From: Klebsiella terrigena
GTDB taxonomy: Bacteria > Pseudomonadota > Gammaproteobacteria > Enterobacterales > Enterobacteriaceae
Direction of reading: 5' to 3'
Length of the DNA: 64,000 bases
Assembly (NCBI RefSeq): GCF_006539725.1
Contig: NZ_BJNO01000001.1
Coordinates: 310,001 to 374,000, forward strand
A program made the translations under genes and the position numbers. Shown piece after piece: positions 44,722-55,006 of this stretch (position 1 is the stretch's first letter; the number at the start of each line of letters is the position of its first letter). The notes under the pieces are model-generated. The model was not told where the DNA came from. It worked only from the letters and a program-made list of their open reading frames with translations, and searched no databases.

Positions 44722-45474
44722 TTATTGAAAGCGATATTCGCCGTTACCGACGCGAAAGCGTTGGCCTTTCAGCGCCGGGTCAGAGACCTTAAAGACCAGT
44801 TCGACTAACCGGTTGTCCTGCCCCTGGAGAAAAACAAAGCGCTGTTGCCCCACAGCCAGCCCCTCCGGCAGCTCATTGAACCCGAAAAGCGCGTGCCAGT
44901 GCGCACGCGCGGCCTGCGGGTCTTGCACCGCAAAAACTGCGCTCTGCAATGTGACCTCGCCTGCGGGATGCGGCCCGTCGAGCCCCTGAGCACGTAGCCG
45001 CGTCAGCCGTGCGTCATCGCCCTCTCCCCACTGCAGAATAAAGGGATACGGCAGGCCGTTAAAATCCCCATCGACAGTGAAGATACGCCAGCTAATGATA
45101 TTGCCCTGCGGATCGTTACGCTGGCCGTCGACAATCGGAGAGACATTCAGCCCCTTGCTGCGCAACTCCGCATGCGTCTGGTCAATATCATCCGTGCGCA
45201 GCGCCACCCGATGCAGCGCCTGGTTTTCCGGCAGCAGCTGTGCCGCGTCGCGGGAGAGCAAAAAATCGGCCAGCGCCGACGCCAGCTCGGCACGATCGTA
45301 GATGGCGAGAAATTCGATATAGGTCAGTCCGAAATAGCTGAGCGCATTCCAGGTCCCCCAGCCAGGATGACGCCCGCCGGCAAGTGCGTTGAGCTTGTGG
45401 CCGGCAAACGTGGCAATCGCTTCGTCCGGCTGGTTCACAAACTGAACGGCGTGATCCCATTTTAATGTTGTCAT
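44722..45474 (-). CDS. VOC/glyoxalase-like domain protein
   Basis: The 250-residue protein matches the glyoxalase-like (VOC) type with two paired modules: LKWDHAVQFVNQPDEAIATF, HRVALRTDDIDQTHAELRSK and GEVTLQSAVFAVQDPQAARA. Its start overlaps the stop region of the ATC hydrolase-like gene, so translation is coupled. Members act as lyases, isomerases or dioxygenases on small metabolites, often metal-dependent. The substrate is unknown. Confidence 0.75.
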   Translation of the reverse strand: MTTLKWDHAVQFVNQPDEAIATFAGHKLNALAGGRHPGWGTWNALSYFGLTYIEFLAIYDRAELASALADFLLSRDAAQLLPENQALHRVALRTDDIDQTHAELRSKGLNVSPIVDGQRNDPQGNIISWRIFTVDGDFNGLPYPFILQWGEGDDARLTRLRAQGLDGPHPAGEVTLQSAVFAVQDPQAARAHWHALFGFNELPEGLAVGQQRFVFLQGQDNRLVELVFKVSDPALKGQRFRVGNGEYRFQ

Positions 45475-45995
45475 TAAGCCTCCTGAGTCTGGTAGAAACG
45501 CAGGCGGCAGGCAGCATCACCCCGCGCCAGCGCGGCCTCAACCGCTAACTGCATGCCCTCGAATGCATCGGTTAACGCATGATCCCCTGCCATGCAGATA
45601 TCACACAGCGTCTCAATCTGGTGGGCATCGCGCCCCTGCTGACGCCAGCAGTTGACGTAAGGGCAATAATGGAACAGCACAATAAACTCTGACGGACTGA
45701 CCGAAACGGTCTCCATTTCGTAAACCCGCGATTCCAGCCCGCGGGTAAATAGAGCGGCAAACTCCTGCAAATCGTTGCCATGACGCATCTTCGCGCGTAC
45801 GGAATGCCCGATATCACGGCCATAACGGCGGATAGCGGCGCGCGCATAATCGTCGGGCTGATTGCGCTGCCGGGATTCATCAAGTAAATAGCCAAGCGTC
45901 GCGGCGCGCTTTTCAGTGATCGCGCGCAGCGCAAGGGTAACGTCGTCGTCCAGGCTCGACGCGTTGTGCCCCGAAGCGGGCTGTTGTGTCTTCAT
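45474..45995 (-). CDS. L-2-amino-thiazoline-4-carboxylate hydrolase-like protein
   Basis: The 173-residue protein has the family motif LFHYCPYVNCWRQQG and then ETLCDICMAGDHALTDAFEG, with conserved Cys, Asp and His. ATC hydrolases open the thiazoline ring of L-ATC to N-carbamoyl-L-cysteine in the Pseudomonas cysteine pathway. Many family members have other substrates, so the reaction is provisional. It lies 22 bases after the solute-binding protein gene. Confidence 0.75.
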   Translation of the reverse strand: MKTQQPASGHNASSLDDDVTLALRAITEKRAATLGYLLDESRQRNQPDDYARAAIRRYGRDIGHSVRAKMRHGNDLQEFAALFTRGLESRVYEMETVSVSPSEFIVLFHYCPYVNCWRQQGRDAHQIETLCDICMAGDHALTDAFEGMQLAVEAALARGDAACRLRFYQTQEA

Positions 45996-46017
45996 CAGGC
46001 AGCACTCCCCTAAACAA

Positions 46018-46863
46018 TCATTCCCAGTCGGTGTTCACTTTGACGTTTTCCGCCCCCGGTAAAGCGTAAACATCTTCGTCGTACCACTTGCGGGAGAGTT
46101 CGGCGAGCGTGCCGTCTTTTTTGAGGGCGGCAAGCTCCTTGTCGACGGCTTCAATCAGTTTCGGGTCAGCATTCTTTTTGTATAAATAGACGTTGGGGAA
46201 CAAGCCGACGGACTCAGAGGCTTTCAGATTAAGATTGAGGGCTTTGTTTAACGCCAATAATGCGCCAATCGGGTAAATAGCCGCATCGTACTCTCCGGAG
46301 GCAACGGCTTTGAAAATATCCGCCGCAGATTGCTCGCCGTTCGGCTGGAGATTGATTTGCTGGCCTGGGTGCTTTTTGTTGTAGTTATCGATAACGGTAT
46401 AGCGCGCATCAGATGTATGAATCGGCACCAGTTTCTTCTTACCGCCGGCAAGATCTCCCAGCGTATGAATATCATTTTCGTTGTTACGCACAATTAAACG
46501 CAGGTCGCTGATACCCGAAGGCTGGCCAGAGTGCGCATACTGTGCCGCGCGCTCTTTCGTGAGATAAAAATGATCCGCTGCGAGGGTATAGGCGCCGGTG
46601 GACAAACCGACGATCATCGCATCCCGGGAGACCGCATTAAAATGGAACTTATAGTTGGTGAGCTGCCGATCGATGATTTTTAGTAACTCACCGTCGTAGC
46701 CGGTAATGTTGTTATTATCATCCACAAAGCTGAACGGGAATCCGTTCGCATTGACCACCACCTCAACGGTTTGCGCATTCGCGCTTTTTTCGGCCGCCTG
46801 GGCCATCGTTACCTGCATTGCCAACAGCAGCGAACCTAACATTAACACCTTATTTTTGAACAT
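46018..46863 (-). CDS. Amino-acid ABC transporter solute-binding protein
   Basis: The start at 46863 follows GGGGAAAG and begins a signal peptide (MLGSLLLAMQVTMAQA). The 281-residue protein is a family 3 periplasmic binding protein (VNANGFPFSFVDDNNNITGY, YDGELLKIIDRQLTNYKFHF). It overlaps the end of the permease gene by 14 bases. It binds a polar amino acid, perhaps cystine or a thiazoline-like compound judging by the operon. Confidence 0.83.
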   Translation of the reverse strand: MFKNKVLMLGSLLLAMQVTMAQAAEKSANAQTVEVVVNANGFPFSFVDDNNNITGYDGELLKIIDRQLTNYKFHFNAVSRDAMIVGLSTGAYTLAADHFYLTKERAAQYAHSGQPSGISDLRLIVRNNENDIHTLGDLAGGKKKLVPIHTSDARYTVIDNYNKKHPGQQINLQPNGEQSAADIFKAVASGEYDAAIYPIGALLALNKALNLNLKASESVGLFPNVYLYKKNADPKLIEAVDKELAALKKDGTLAELSRKWYDEDVYALPGAENVKVNTDWE

Positions 46864-47605
46864 ACTTCTTTCCCCAAAATGAGTGAGATGGAACCACTTT
46901 TGGCGCATGGCTTTTCCACCGGTTACTGAGATACGCCTCGATATGTCGCAATATCCGGGTAAGCACCAGACAGAGCGCAATATAAATAATCAGAACGATG
47001 CAGTAGGCCTCTACGTAATGAAAACCACGCGCTGCAGCAATATTCGCCTTTGCCATCACATCAACCACCGTGATGGTATAAACCAGCGACGTATCCTTGA
47101 TCAGGTCAATCAGGACGCTGGTGTAGTTGGGTAAAGCGGAGACCGCTGCCTGCGGAAAAATAATGCGCCGAAACTGGGTAAAACCGGTCAGGCCTATCGA
47201 CCAGGCGGCTTCTCGCTGCCCCTTTTCAACCGAATTCCACGCCGAACGAAACGTCTCTGCGAAATACGCGCTAAACACCACTGAAAACGCGGCTACGGCG
47301 GCCACCAGCGGCGAGAGCTTGTAGCTGAACGGGGTATCCTGCGGCCCACCAAAAAAACCGTTGGCAAGCCACGGCCAGACGTAAAACACAAAATAGAGCA
47401 TCACCAGCATGGGGATCGAGCGCCCAAAAGAGATAAACACCGTGACCAGATATTTCACGTAAGGCACGTTGCGGATCATCACCCAGGCCAGAATGGCTCC
47501 TGACAGCGTCGAGAAAATTAACGATAAAAAGGTAATCAGCAAGGTTATCGGTAGCGCGCTGAGTATAAAGGCGAAATTATCCCGGATAAAATCGATGCTA
47601 AACAT
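46850..47605 (-). CDS. Amino-acid ABC transporter permease (second)
   Basis: The 251-residue HisM-type permease has five membrane segments and the EAA loop AWSIGLTGFTQFRRIIFPQA. RSIPMLVMLYFVFYVWPWLA marks the N-terminal half. It pairs with the permease encoded just upstream to form the channel, and with the ATPase at 48324. Confidence 0.88.
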   Translation of the reverse strand: MFSIDFIRDNFAFILSALPITLLITFLSLIFSTLSGAILAWVMIRNVPYVKYLVTVFISFGRSIPMLVMLYFVFYVWPWLANGFFGGPQDTPFSYKLSPLVAAVAAFSVVFSAYFAETFRSAWNSVEKGQREAAWSIGLTGFTQFRRIIFPQAAVSALPNYTSVLIDLIKDTSLVYTITVVDVMAKANIAAARGFHYVEAYCIVLIIYIALCLVLTRILRHIEAYLSNRWKSHAPKVVPSHSFWGKKYVQK

Positions 47606-47614
47606 AGTCGTGTT

Positions 47615-48313
47615 TTACTCCAGTAAATATTGATACTTTTTCTCAATGCGGGTAGTGAGATAAAAGATAATAACATTAAGCAACCAGTAAATAAGAATGA
47701 CGCTAATAAATGCCGCGACCTGCTTCGCACCATAGCTGTTCTGCGATATTTTCTGTGCCCGACCAAAAATATCGACAATACCGATAATATTAACCAGCGA
47801 GGTCATCTTTACGAGGTTGATTAACAGATTGCCAAAATTGGGAATGGCGATAATGAGCCCTTGCGGGAAAATGACATGGGCGATGCCAATATACCAGGGA
47901 ATATTCAGACTCCGTAGCGCCTCCTTTTGTCCTGCATCTACGGCGTTCCATGCCGAGCGCAGCATTTCTGCAAAATAGGGGCTAATACCAACCGAGATAG
48001 ATAATATGGCAAAGGTCATATCGCTAATCAGTAACGCCGGCAGCTCAAGCGCTGAGAGGATCAGTTTGCCGCCGAAGAAGAACAGCAGGATTAACAGAGC
48101 CAGCGGCGCCCCGCGCAGCACATCGGTATAGGCTTTCGCAAGCCAGCTCAGTAGCGATGAACGGCTAAACTGTAGGACCGCCGCCACCAGCCCAAGCGCC
48201 AGGCCGAGCAGCAGAGAGGCCAGCGTAATGCCCAGCGTGACCGGTAGGTTTTCCAGTAATTTCGGCACAATGAACAGCAGATCGTCGAGAGTAAATAGCG
48301 GTTGTGGATTCAT
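47615..48313 (-). CDS. Amino-acid ABC transporter permease (first)
   Basis: The start at 48313 has TGAGG upstream and lies 10 bases after the ATPase stop; longer readings overlap the ATPase gene. The 232-residue protein has the EAA loop EALRSLNIPWYIGIAHVIFP and TDVLRGAPLALLILLFFFGG, typical of His/Glu/Gln-type permeases. Confidence 0.88.
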   Translation of the reverse strand: MNPQPLFTLDDLLFIVPKLLENLPVTLGITLASLLLGLALGLVAAVLQFSRSSLLSWLAKAYTDVLRGAPLALLILLFFFGGKLILSALELPALLISDMTFAILSISVGISPYFAEMLRSAWNAVDAGQKEALRSLNIPWYIGIAHVIFPQGLIIAIPNFGNLLINLVKMTSLVNIIGIVDIFGRAQKISQNSYGAKQVAAFISVILIYWLLNVIIFYLTTRIEKKYQYLLE

Positions 48314-48323
48314 CGCGTTGACC

Positions 48324-49064
48324 TCAGGCGTGGAAACGTAATCGGGCCAGAAACGCCTGCGTCCGCGTGTGCAACGCCGCCCCAAAAATCTGCTCAGGCG
48401 GCCCCTGCTCCACGATCTCGCCATTTTCCATAAACACCACTCTGGAGGCGACCTGACGGGCAAACTCCATTTCATGAGTCACGATAATCATCGTTTGCCC
48501 GTTGGCGGCAATGTCCTGGATAAGCGTCAGGACTTCGCCCACTTTTTCCGGATCGAGGGCTGAAGTCGGTTCATCCAGTAACAGCACGGCCGGGTTAATT
48601 GCCAACGCGCGGGCAATGCCAATACGCTGTTTCTGCCCGCCAGAAAGGCTGTTCGGATAATGGTCTTTTTTATGCAATAGCCCGACCTGTTTTAGCAGCC
48701 GTTCGGCGACCGCCACCGCCTCCTGACGGGGTCGTTTCTGCGCATAAATCAGGCCTTCGGTGATATTTTGCAACGCGGTGAGATTGTGAAACAAATTCCA
48801 GGACTGAAAAACCATTGCGGTTTTCGCGCGTATTTTTGCAATCTCTTTTTTTCCGGCTTTCGCGCAGTCGACAACCGCATCATCGATCTCTATTTTTCCG
48901 CTGTCGGCAGGTTCGAGAAAATTCAGCGTGCGCAATAATGTCGTTTTTCCTGAGCCGCTCGGGCCAATAATGCAGATAACTTCTCCGGTATTAATGGCAA
49001 GCGACACCTCTTTTAGTATTGGTTCGCCAGTAAAACTTTTACTGATTTTATTAATAGCAATCAT
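48324..49064 (-). CDS. Amino-acid ABC transporter ATPase
   Basis: The 246-residue ATPase has Walker A (GPSGSGKTTLLR), signature LSGGQKQRIGIARALAI, Walker B ([12 protein letters not shown]) and the switch His in IIVTHEMEFARQVASRVVFM. It is the first gene of the eight-gene minus-strand operon (ATPase, two permeases, binding protein, ATC hydrolase-like, VOC, reductase-like, alpha/beta hydrolase). Confidence 0.92.
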   Translation of the reverse strand: MIAINKISKSFTGEPILKEVSLAINTGEVICIIGPSGSGKTTLLRTLNFLEPADSGKIEIDDAVVDCAKAGKKEIAKIRAKTAMVFQSWNLFHNLTALQNITEGLIYAQKRPRQEAVAVAERLLKQVGLLHKKDHYPNSLSGGQKQRIGIARALAINPAVLLLDEPTSALDPEKVGEVLTLIQDIAANGQTMIIVTHEMEFARQVASRVVFMENGEIVEQGPPEQIFGAALHTRTQAFLARLRFHA

Positions 49065-49379
49065 TATTTTATTTTCGCAGCGAGCTATCCCTGATAAATG
49101 CGCAACGGTGGCATTTATTTCTTTTCTAAAACTATATTGCCGCGAAGGCTATCAAGACAAACAAGAAAAAAACATATCGAAAGTTGAAAAACAGATTTCT
49201 GCCGCCTGCCATTTTTGCTGAAAATAGCATATTCAGACTCTTGCGAGGATATAAAAGGCGAAGAGAAGAACGATCCGCTATTTATCGGCGCGGATCGTGG
49301 GTGACATTCTTTTTTTAGCCGCTCACCGCTGCGCCCGCTATGGTTCACCCGCTGCCGGCTAAAGCGATTAGCCCAGCAA
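49065..49379. other. Promoter region of the ABC operon
   Basis: No gene is evident. A 77-codon minus-strand frame at 49115-49348 has no recognisable motif. I found no sigma-54 element here. Confidence 0.4.
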
Positions 49380-49407
49380 ATTGTACTGACCCCAAAAAGT
49401 TGGACAG
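49380..49407. repeat. IS3-family end fragment
   Basis: TGTACTGACCCCAAAAAGTT followed by GGACAG resembles the terminal inverted repeat of IS3-family elements. No transposase or matching second end is visible, so it is a scar or a chance match. Confidence 0.4.
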
Positions 49408-49442
49408 ATTAACCGAGGCATCAGAGAAAGAGTCCATTTGCA

Positions 49443-50182
<740 letters not shown>

Positions 50183-50193
50183 AAGACCCCCTT

Positions 50194-50249
50194 GTATAGC
50201 GTTTGCTTTACAAGAATAGCACAACGATTATGTATAGCAAATGCTATAC
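50194..50249. promoter_or_regulatory. Toxin-antitoxin operators
   Basis: Two palindromes: 50194-50213 (TGTATAGCGTTTGCTTTACA, imperfect) and 50232-50249 (GTATAGCAAATGCTATAC, perfect). The second core matches the one at 13774-13795. Confidence 0.7.
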
Positions 50250-50320
50250 GTCAAACTTTGACTTTCTCCCTCACTGGGTGCAGTTCACAAAGAGCCTGCG
50301 GGCTGGAGGCTATCAGTACC

Positions 50321-50923
50321 CTAAATCGTCGGTTTGTTCTCGGTCCAGTCAAATTCCAGCTGTTTCGCGGTAAGCTCCGCGAGCGCTCTGTCAGAAAAAC
50401 GTTCGACTAAATGCAGACTCATATCAATACCTGCTGAAATTCCGGCGGAGGAGACAATGGCGCCCTCATCTACCCAACGTAATCCTTCTTTTACTAAGAC
50501 TTGTGGAAACATCATGCGGAAATCTGCAATATCCTCCCAGTGCGTGGTGGCGGATTTAGCGGATAAAATGCCGGATTGAGCGAGCAAAAAAGAGCCGGTA
50601 CACACTGAAGCGGTAATTACCGTTTTTAACGATTGCTGGTATATCCATTCAATGACGCCACTCTTTGCCAGCTCCGCATCAACAATCCCGCCAGGGATAA
50701 TCAGGCAATCTATGGGGGGATGATTATCTATCGTGGCTTCAGGGGAAAGCTGCAGTCCTGCGCGGGCCCGTATGGTTTCCCGCGTTTCGCCTACCGTAAA
50801 GACGTTAAACAACGGTATCTCGCCCCGATGAACCCTGGAGGCACAGGTGAAGACTTCATAAGGCCCGGCAAAATCGAGGACTTCAACATTATCAAAAATA
50901 TAGATCCCGACCTGTATCGACAT
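50321..50923 (-). CDS. DJ-1/PfpI-family protein, isonitrile-hydratase-like
   Basis: The 200-residue protein has the DJ-1 fold with the nucleophile elbow TASVCTGSFLLAQSG (Cys), Asp in FDNVEVLDFAGPYEVF and the TTHWEDIADF His motif. This is the pattern of cyclohexyl-isocyanide hydratase (InhA)-like and GlxA N-terminal domains. It has no AraC domain, favouring an enzyme. The substrate is not established. Confidence 0.75.
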   Translation of the reverse strand: MSIQVGIYIFDNVEVLDFAGPYEVFTCASRVHRGEIPLFNVFTVGETRETIRARAGLQLSPEATIDNHPPIDCLIIPGGIVDAELAKSGVIEWIYQQSLKTVITASVCTGSFLLAQSGILSAKSATTHWEDIADFRMMFPQVLVKEGLRWVDEGAIVSSAGISAGIDMSLHLVERFSDRALAELTAKQLEFDWTENKPTI

Positions 50924-51502
50924 AGATTAACTCCCTCGATAGTGCGTAGAAGCAGGAAAAAAGTTATCGCGCCAACGAATATCAGCGCCAGGCTAAAACC
51001 GGCCATCCTAACCGAGCGCCCGCACGGTCCTTTAATTCACGATATTATTATCCGTCGGTGCTGAATGTGGCTAATACGAATTAAACATTACCCTGGCATC
51101 TTCGGCATGAACTGATGCCCGTTATCCAGGGTGATACCCGGCGTTTTGCCACCCTTGCATTCGCAACGAATGAAACAGTAACCCCCTTAATGGTAACGAT
51201 AGTTGCAGTTAATACGCTGAGGTTTTGCCGGTAAATCTCATGCTCCCGTCTGCGGTATTACGCCCCTCTTCTCCTGGCCTCACCCTGCTATCCCTTGAGG
51301 CCTGCCAGTGAATGAAATGCCGACTCCGTCAGCATGCGCCCTTCTTCGTCGCGCACGCTGCTTTCTTATCGTGAAACTTTTGCACTCATTTTGCCCACGA
51401 TGACTCGTCTTGTTCCCTTTTAGTGCTCATGCGTAACCGTAACTTTGCTGATGATTCAGATAACAAAGCGCTCTTCCTATGAATTTCAGCGATCTATAAA
51501 CA
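50924..51502. other. Control region with NtrC half-site, no gene seen
   Basis: No convincing coding frame. A short frame at 50791-51006 (minus) starts MAGFSLALIFVGAITFFLLL but overlaps the DJ-1 gene and has no support. TGCAC at 51381-51385 is an NtrC-like half-site about 145 bases before the expected transcription start. Confidence 0.4.
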
Positions 51503-51518
51503 TGGCATCAAAATTGCC
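51503..51518 (+). promoter_or_regulatory. Sigma-54 promoter of the YhdWXYZ-type operon
   Basis: TGGCATCAAAATTGCC has GG-N10-GC spacing and matches TGGCAY-N5-TTGCW except the last base. It lies 95 bases before the binding-protein gene. The E. coli yhdWXYZ operon is NtrC-controlled, which supports it. Confidence 0.7.
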
Positions 51519-51612
51519 TTAACAAAAACGGCGGACCGCCACAGGAAAAAACGCACGGTACAGTGCTCAACACAACCACATAACAACACGACTTATCCAC
51601 ACAGGATGATTT

Positions 51613-52638
51613 ATGAAAAAAATAATGTTCTCCACCCTTATCGCCGCAGCCTCTCTGCTCGCGGTCGCACAGCAGGCACATGCTGGCACCACTTTGGATG
51701 CAATTAAGAAGAAAGGGTTTGTTCAATGCGGTATCAGTGATGGTCTGCCGGGCTTCTCTTACGCCGATGCGAACGGCAAATTCACCGGGATTGATGTCGA
51801 TGTCTGTCGCGCGACTGCGGCAGCGGTGTTTGGCGATGCCAGCAAGGTTAAATACACCCCGCTGACGGCAAAAGAGCGCTTTACCGCCCTGCAATCAGGC
51901 GAAGTGGATATTTTATCGCGTAACACCACCTGGACCTCCTCACGCGACGGCGGTATGGGATTCATATTCGCGGGCGTCAACTATTATGACGGCATCGGCT
52001 TCCTGACCCATCAAAAGGCTGGCCTCAAAAGCGCGAAAGAGCTGGATGGCGCCACCGTCTGTATCCAGGCCGGTACGGATACCGAGCTGAACGTAGCCGA
52101 TTACTTCAAAGCCAACAAAATGCAATACACCCCGGTGACCTTTGACCGCTCTGACGAATCAGCGAAAGCCCTCGACAGCGGCCGCTGCGACACCCTGGCT
52201 TCCGACCAGTCTCAGCTGTACGCGCTGCGTATTAAGCTGGGCAAACCGGATGAATTTATCGTTCTGCCGGAAGTTATTTCGAAAGAGCCTCTGGGGCCCG
52301 TCGTGCGTCGCGGGGATGACGACTGGTTCACTATCGTTAAATGGTCGCTGTACGCCATGCTCAATGCTGAAGAAATGGGGATCAGCTCGAAAAACGTCGA
52401 TCAGATGGCGGCAAAACCGTCCAACCCGGACATCGCTCACCTGCTGGGCTCTGAAGGCGACTTTGGCAAAGACCTGAAGCTCGACAATAAATGGGCGTTC
52501 AACATTATTAAACAGGTCGGTAACTACCAGGAGAGCTTTGACCGCAACGTCGGTAAAGACAGCGCTCTGAAAATCGCGCGCGGCCAGAATGCGCTCTGGA
52601 ACCAGGGCGGCATCCAGTACGCACCGCCGGTACGCTAA
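51613..52638 (+). CDS. yhdW: General L-amino-acid ABC transporter binding protein (YhdW/AapJ type)
   Basis: The 341-residue protein has a signal peptide (STLIAAASLLAVAQQAHA) and the AapJ-type sequence LDAIKKKGFVQCGISDGLPG and VKWSLYAMLNAEEMGISSKN. The length equals that of E. coli YhdW. It captures L-amino acids, mostly glutamate-like, in the periplasm. First gene of a four-gene operon with a sigma-54 promoter. Confidence 0.9.
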   Translation: MKKIMFSTLIAAASLLAVAQQAHAGTTLDAIKKKGFVQCGISDGLPGFSYADANGKFTGIDVDVCRATAAAVFGDASKVKYTPLTAKERFTALQSGEVDILSRNTTWTSSRDGGMGFIFAGVNYYDGIGFLTHQKAGLKSAKELDGATVCIQAGTDTELNVADYFKANKMQYTPVTFDRSDESAKALDSGRCDTLASDQSQLYALRIKLGKPDEFIVLPEVISKEPLGPVVRRGDDDWFTIVKWSLYAMLNAEEMGISSKNVDQMAAKPSNPDIAHLLGSEGDFGKDLKLDNKWAFNIIKQVGNYQESFDRNVGKDSALKIARGQNALWNQGGIQYAPPVR

Positions 52639-52703
52639 TCTGCCTTCCAGTTGGGTACCGCACCCCGCGGTACCCGGTGCGATTTTTTCATTGAGGTTTC
52701 AAC

Positions 52704-53882
52704 ATGTCTCAACGCCCAACCGTAAAAAGGGATTTTTCGTTCGGTAATCCTACGGTTCGCGCCTGGCTTTACCAGATAGTCGCCATTGTCGCCGTGTTTG
52801 CCGTTGTCGGATATCTGATCCACAACACGGTGATCAACCTGGCCAATCGCGGTATTACATCCGGTTTTGGTTTTCTTGAGCGCAGTGCCGGTTTCGGCAT
52901 TATCCAACACCTGATTGATTACACTGAAGGTGACACTTACGCGCGCGTCTTCCTTGTGGGGTTAACCAATACCCTGCTGGTTTCCGCGCTGTGCATTGTT
53001 TTCGCCTCCATTCTCGGATTCTTTATCGGTCTCGCGCGTCTGTCCGATAACTGGCTGCTGCGCAAGCTCTCGACCATTTACATCGAGACGTTCCGCAATA
53101 TTCCGCCGTTATTGCAGATTTTCTTCTGGTATTTCGCCGTGCTGCGCAATCTCCCTGGCCCACGCGAGGCATTAAGCGCATTCGATCTGGCGTTTGTCAG
53201 CAACCGCGGTCTTTACATCCCGTGGCCCACCTATGCGCCAGGCAGCTGGCCATTCGTTATCGCCCTGGCGCTGGCGATCGTCGGCAGCATTGGATTACGG
53301 CATTACAACCGCCAACACCAGCTGAAGACCGGTCAGTTGCGCCGCACATGGCCGATAGCCGCAGCGATAATCGTCGTCTTCCCGCTGATAGCGCATATGC
53401 TGTTTGGCGCCGCCACCCACTGGGATACCCCGCAGCTCCGTGGATTTAACTTCCGTGGCGGGTTCGTCATGATCCCGGAGCTGGCTTCGCTGACGCTGGC
53501 GCTGTCGATCTACACCTCTTCGTTTATTGCTGAAGTGATTCGCTCCGGTATCCAGTCGGTCCCGCATGGACAGAGTGAAGCGGCCCGCTCGCTAGGTTTG
53601 CCGAATCCGGTGACCATGCGGCAGGTGATCATCCCCCAGGCAATGCGGGTCATCATTCCACCGTTGACCAGTCAGTATCTCAACATCGTGAAAAACTCGT
53701 CGCTGGCGGCGGCGATCGGCTACCCGGATATGGTCTCGTTGTTTGCCGGTACGGTGCTGAATCAGACCGGCCAGGCTATCGAGACCATTGCCATCACCAT
53801 GGCGGTCTACCTGATCATCAGCCTGATTATTTCGCTGCTGATGAACATCTACAACCGCAAAATCGCGCTGGTTGAGCGTTAA
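52704..53882 (+). CDS. yhdX: General L-amino-acid ABC transporter permease (YhdX/AapQ type)
   Basis: The 392-residue permease has about eight membrane segments, long for HisMQ types as expected for AapQ. The EAA loop reads EAARSLGLPNPVTMRQVIIP, and TFRNIPPLLQIFFWYFAVL is in the first half. GAGG precedes the ATG. Operon gap from the binding-protein gene is 65 bases. Confidence 0.9.
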   Translation: MSQRPTVKRDFSFGNPTVRAWLYQIVAIVAVFAVVGYLIHNTVINLANRGITSGFGFLERSAGFGIIQHLIDYTEGDTYARVFLVGLTNTLLVSALCIVFASILGFFIGLARLSDNWLLRKLSTIYIETFRNIPPLLQIFFWYFAVLRNLPGPREALSAFDLAFVSNRGLYIPWPTYAPGSWPFVIALALAIVGSIGLRHYNRQHQLKTGQLRRTWPIAAAIIVVFPLIAHMLFGAATHWDTPQLRGFNFRGGFVMIPELASLTLALSIYTSSFIAEVIRSGIQSVPHGQSEAARSLGLPNPVTMRQVIIPQAMRVIIPPLTSQYLNIVKNSSLAAAIGYPDMVSLFAGTVLNQTGQAIETIAITMAVYLIISLIISLLMNIYNRKIALVER

Positions 53883-53891
53883 GAGAACGGA

Positions 53892-54998
53892 ATGACTATG
53901 TCTGTTACCACACATGAAACACCCCCGGCGCCCACCAATCCGGCGAGTAAAGCCTGGGCCTGGGCACGTAAGCATCTGTTCTCCAGCGGGTTCAATACGC
54001 TGCTGACGCTGCTGTGCCTGTGGATTATCTGGACCCTGATCCCCCCGGCGCTGAACTGGCTGGTGTTCAAGGCAAACTGGCTGGGTACAACCCGCGCCGA
54101 CTGTACCAAAGAAGGCGCCTGCTGGGTGTTTATCCACGCGCGCTTTGGCCAGTTTATGTATGGGCTCTATCCTCACGAGCTCCGCTGGCGTATCAACCTC
54201 GCGCTGGTGATTGGCCTGCTATCCATCATCCCGATGTTTATCAAATCCATGCCGCGCCGGGGCCGCTATATCGCCTGCTGGGCGGTGGCCTATCCTCTCC
54301 TCGTCTGGGTCCTGCTGTACGGCGGTTTTTTGGGCCTCGATCGCGTCGAGACACGCCAGTGGGGTGGCCTGACGCTGACGCTGATTATCGCTTCTGTCGG
54401 GATTGCCGGGGCGCTGCCATTGGGGATTTTGCTGGCGCTGGGACGTCGTTCAACTATGCCGGTCGTTCGCACGCTGTCGGTGATTTTTATCGAGTTCTGG
54501 CGAGGCGTGCCGCTGATTACCGTGCTGTTTATGTCCTCGGTGATGCTGCCGCTGTTTATGGCCGAAGGCACCACCATCGATAAGCTGGTGCGCGCGCTGG
54601 TCGGGGTGATTCTGTTCCAGTCGGCCTACATCGCGGAAGTGGTGCGCGGCGGATTACAGGCGCTGCCCAAAGGGCAATATGAAGCGGCTGAATCGCTGGC
54701 GCTGGGTTACTGGAAAACACAGTTTCTGGTCATTCTTCCCCAGGCGCTCAAGCTCACTATTCCCGGCCTGGTCAACACCATCATCGCGTTGTTTAAAGAC
54801 ACCAGCCTGGTGATCATCATCGGCCTGTTCGATCTATTCAGCAGCGTACAGCAGGCAACGGTTGACCCCACCTGGCTTGGCATGTCGACGGAGGGTTACG
54901 TTTTTGCCGCTCTCGTCTACTGGATTTTCTGTTTTAGCATGTCGCGCTACAGCCAGTATCTGGAAAAGCGCTTTCACACCGGGCGTACATCGCACTGA
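53892..54998 (+). CDS. yhdY: General L-amino-acid ABC transporter permease (YhdY/AapM type)
   Basis: The 368-residue permease has the EAA loop [20 protein letters not shown] and [20 protein letters not shown]. Like AapM it has an extra N-terminal membrane region with the [16 protein letters not shown] loop. It starts 9 bases after the previous stop. Confidence 0.9.
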   Translation: MTMSVTTHETPPAPTNPASKAWAWARKHLFSSGFNTLLTLLCLWIIWTLIPPALNWLVFKANWLGTTRADCTKEGACWVFIHARFGQFMYGLYPHELRWRINLALVIGLLSIIPMFIKSMPRRGRYIACWAVAYPLLVWVLLYGGFLGLDRVETRQWGGLTLTLIIASVGIAGALPLGILLALGRRSTMPVVRTLSVIFIEFWRGVPLITVLFMSSVMLPLFMAEGTTIDKLVRALVGVILFQSAYIAEVVRGGLQALPKGQYEAAESLALGYWKTQFLVILPQALKLTIPGLVNTIIALFKDTSLVIIIGLFDLFSSVQQATVDPTWLGMSTEGYVFAALVYWIFCFSMSRYSQYLEKRFHTGRTSH

Positions 54999-55006
54999 GG
55001 TTTTAC

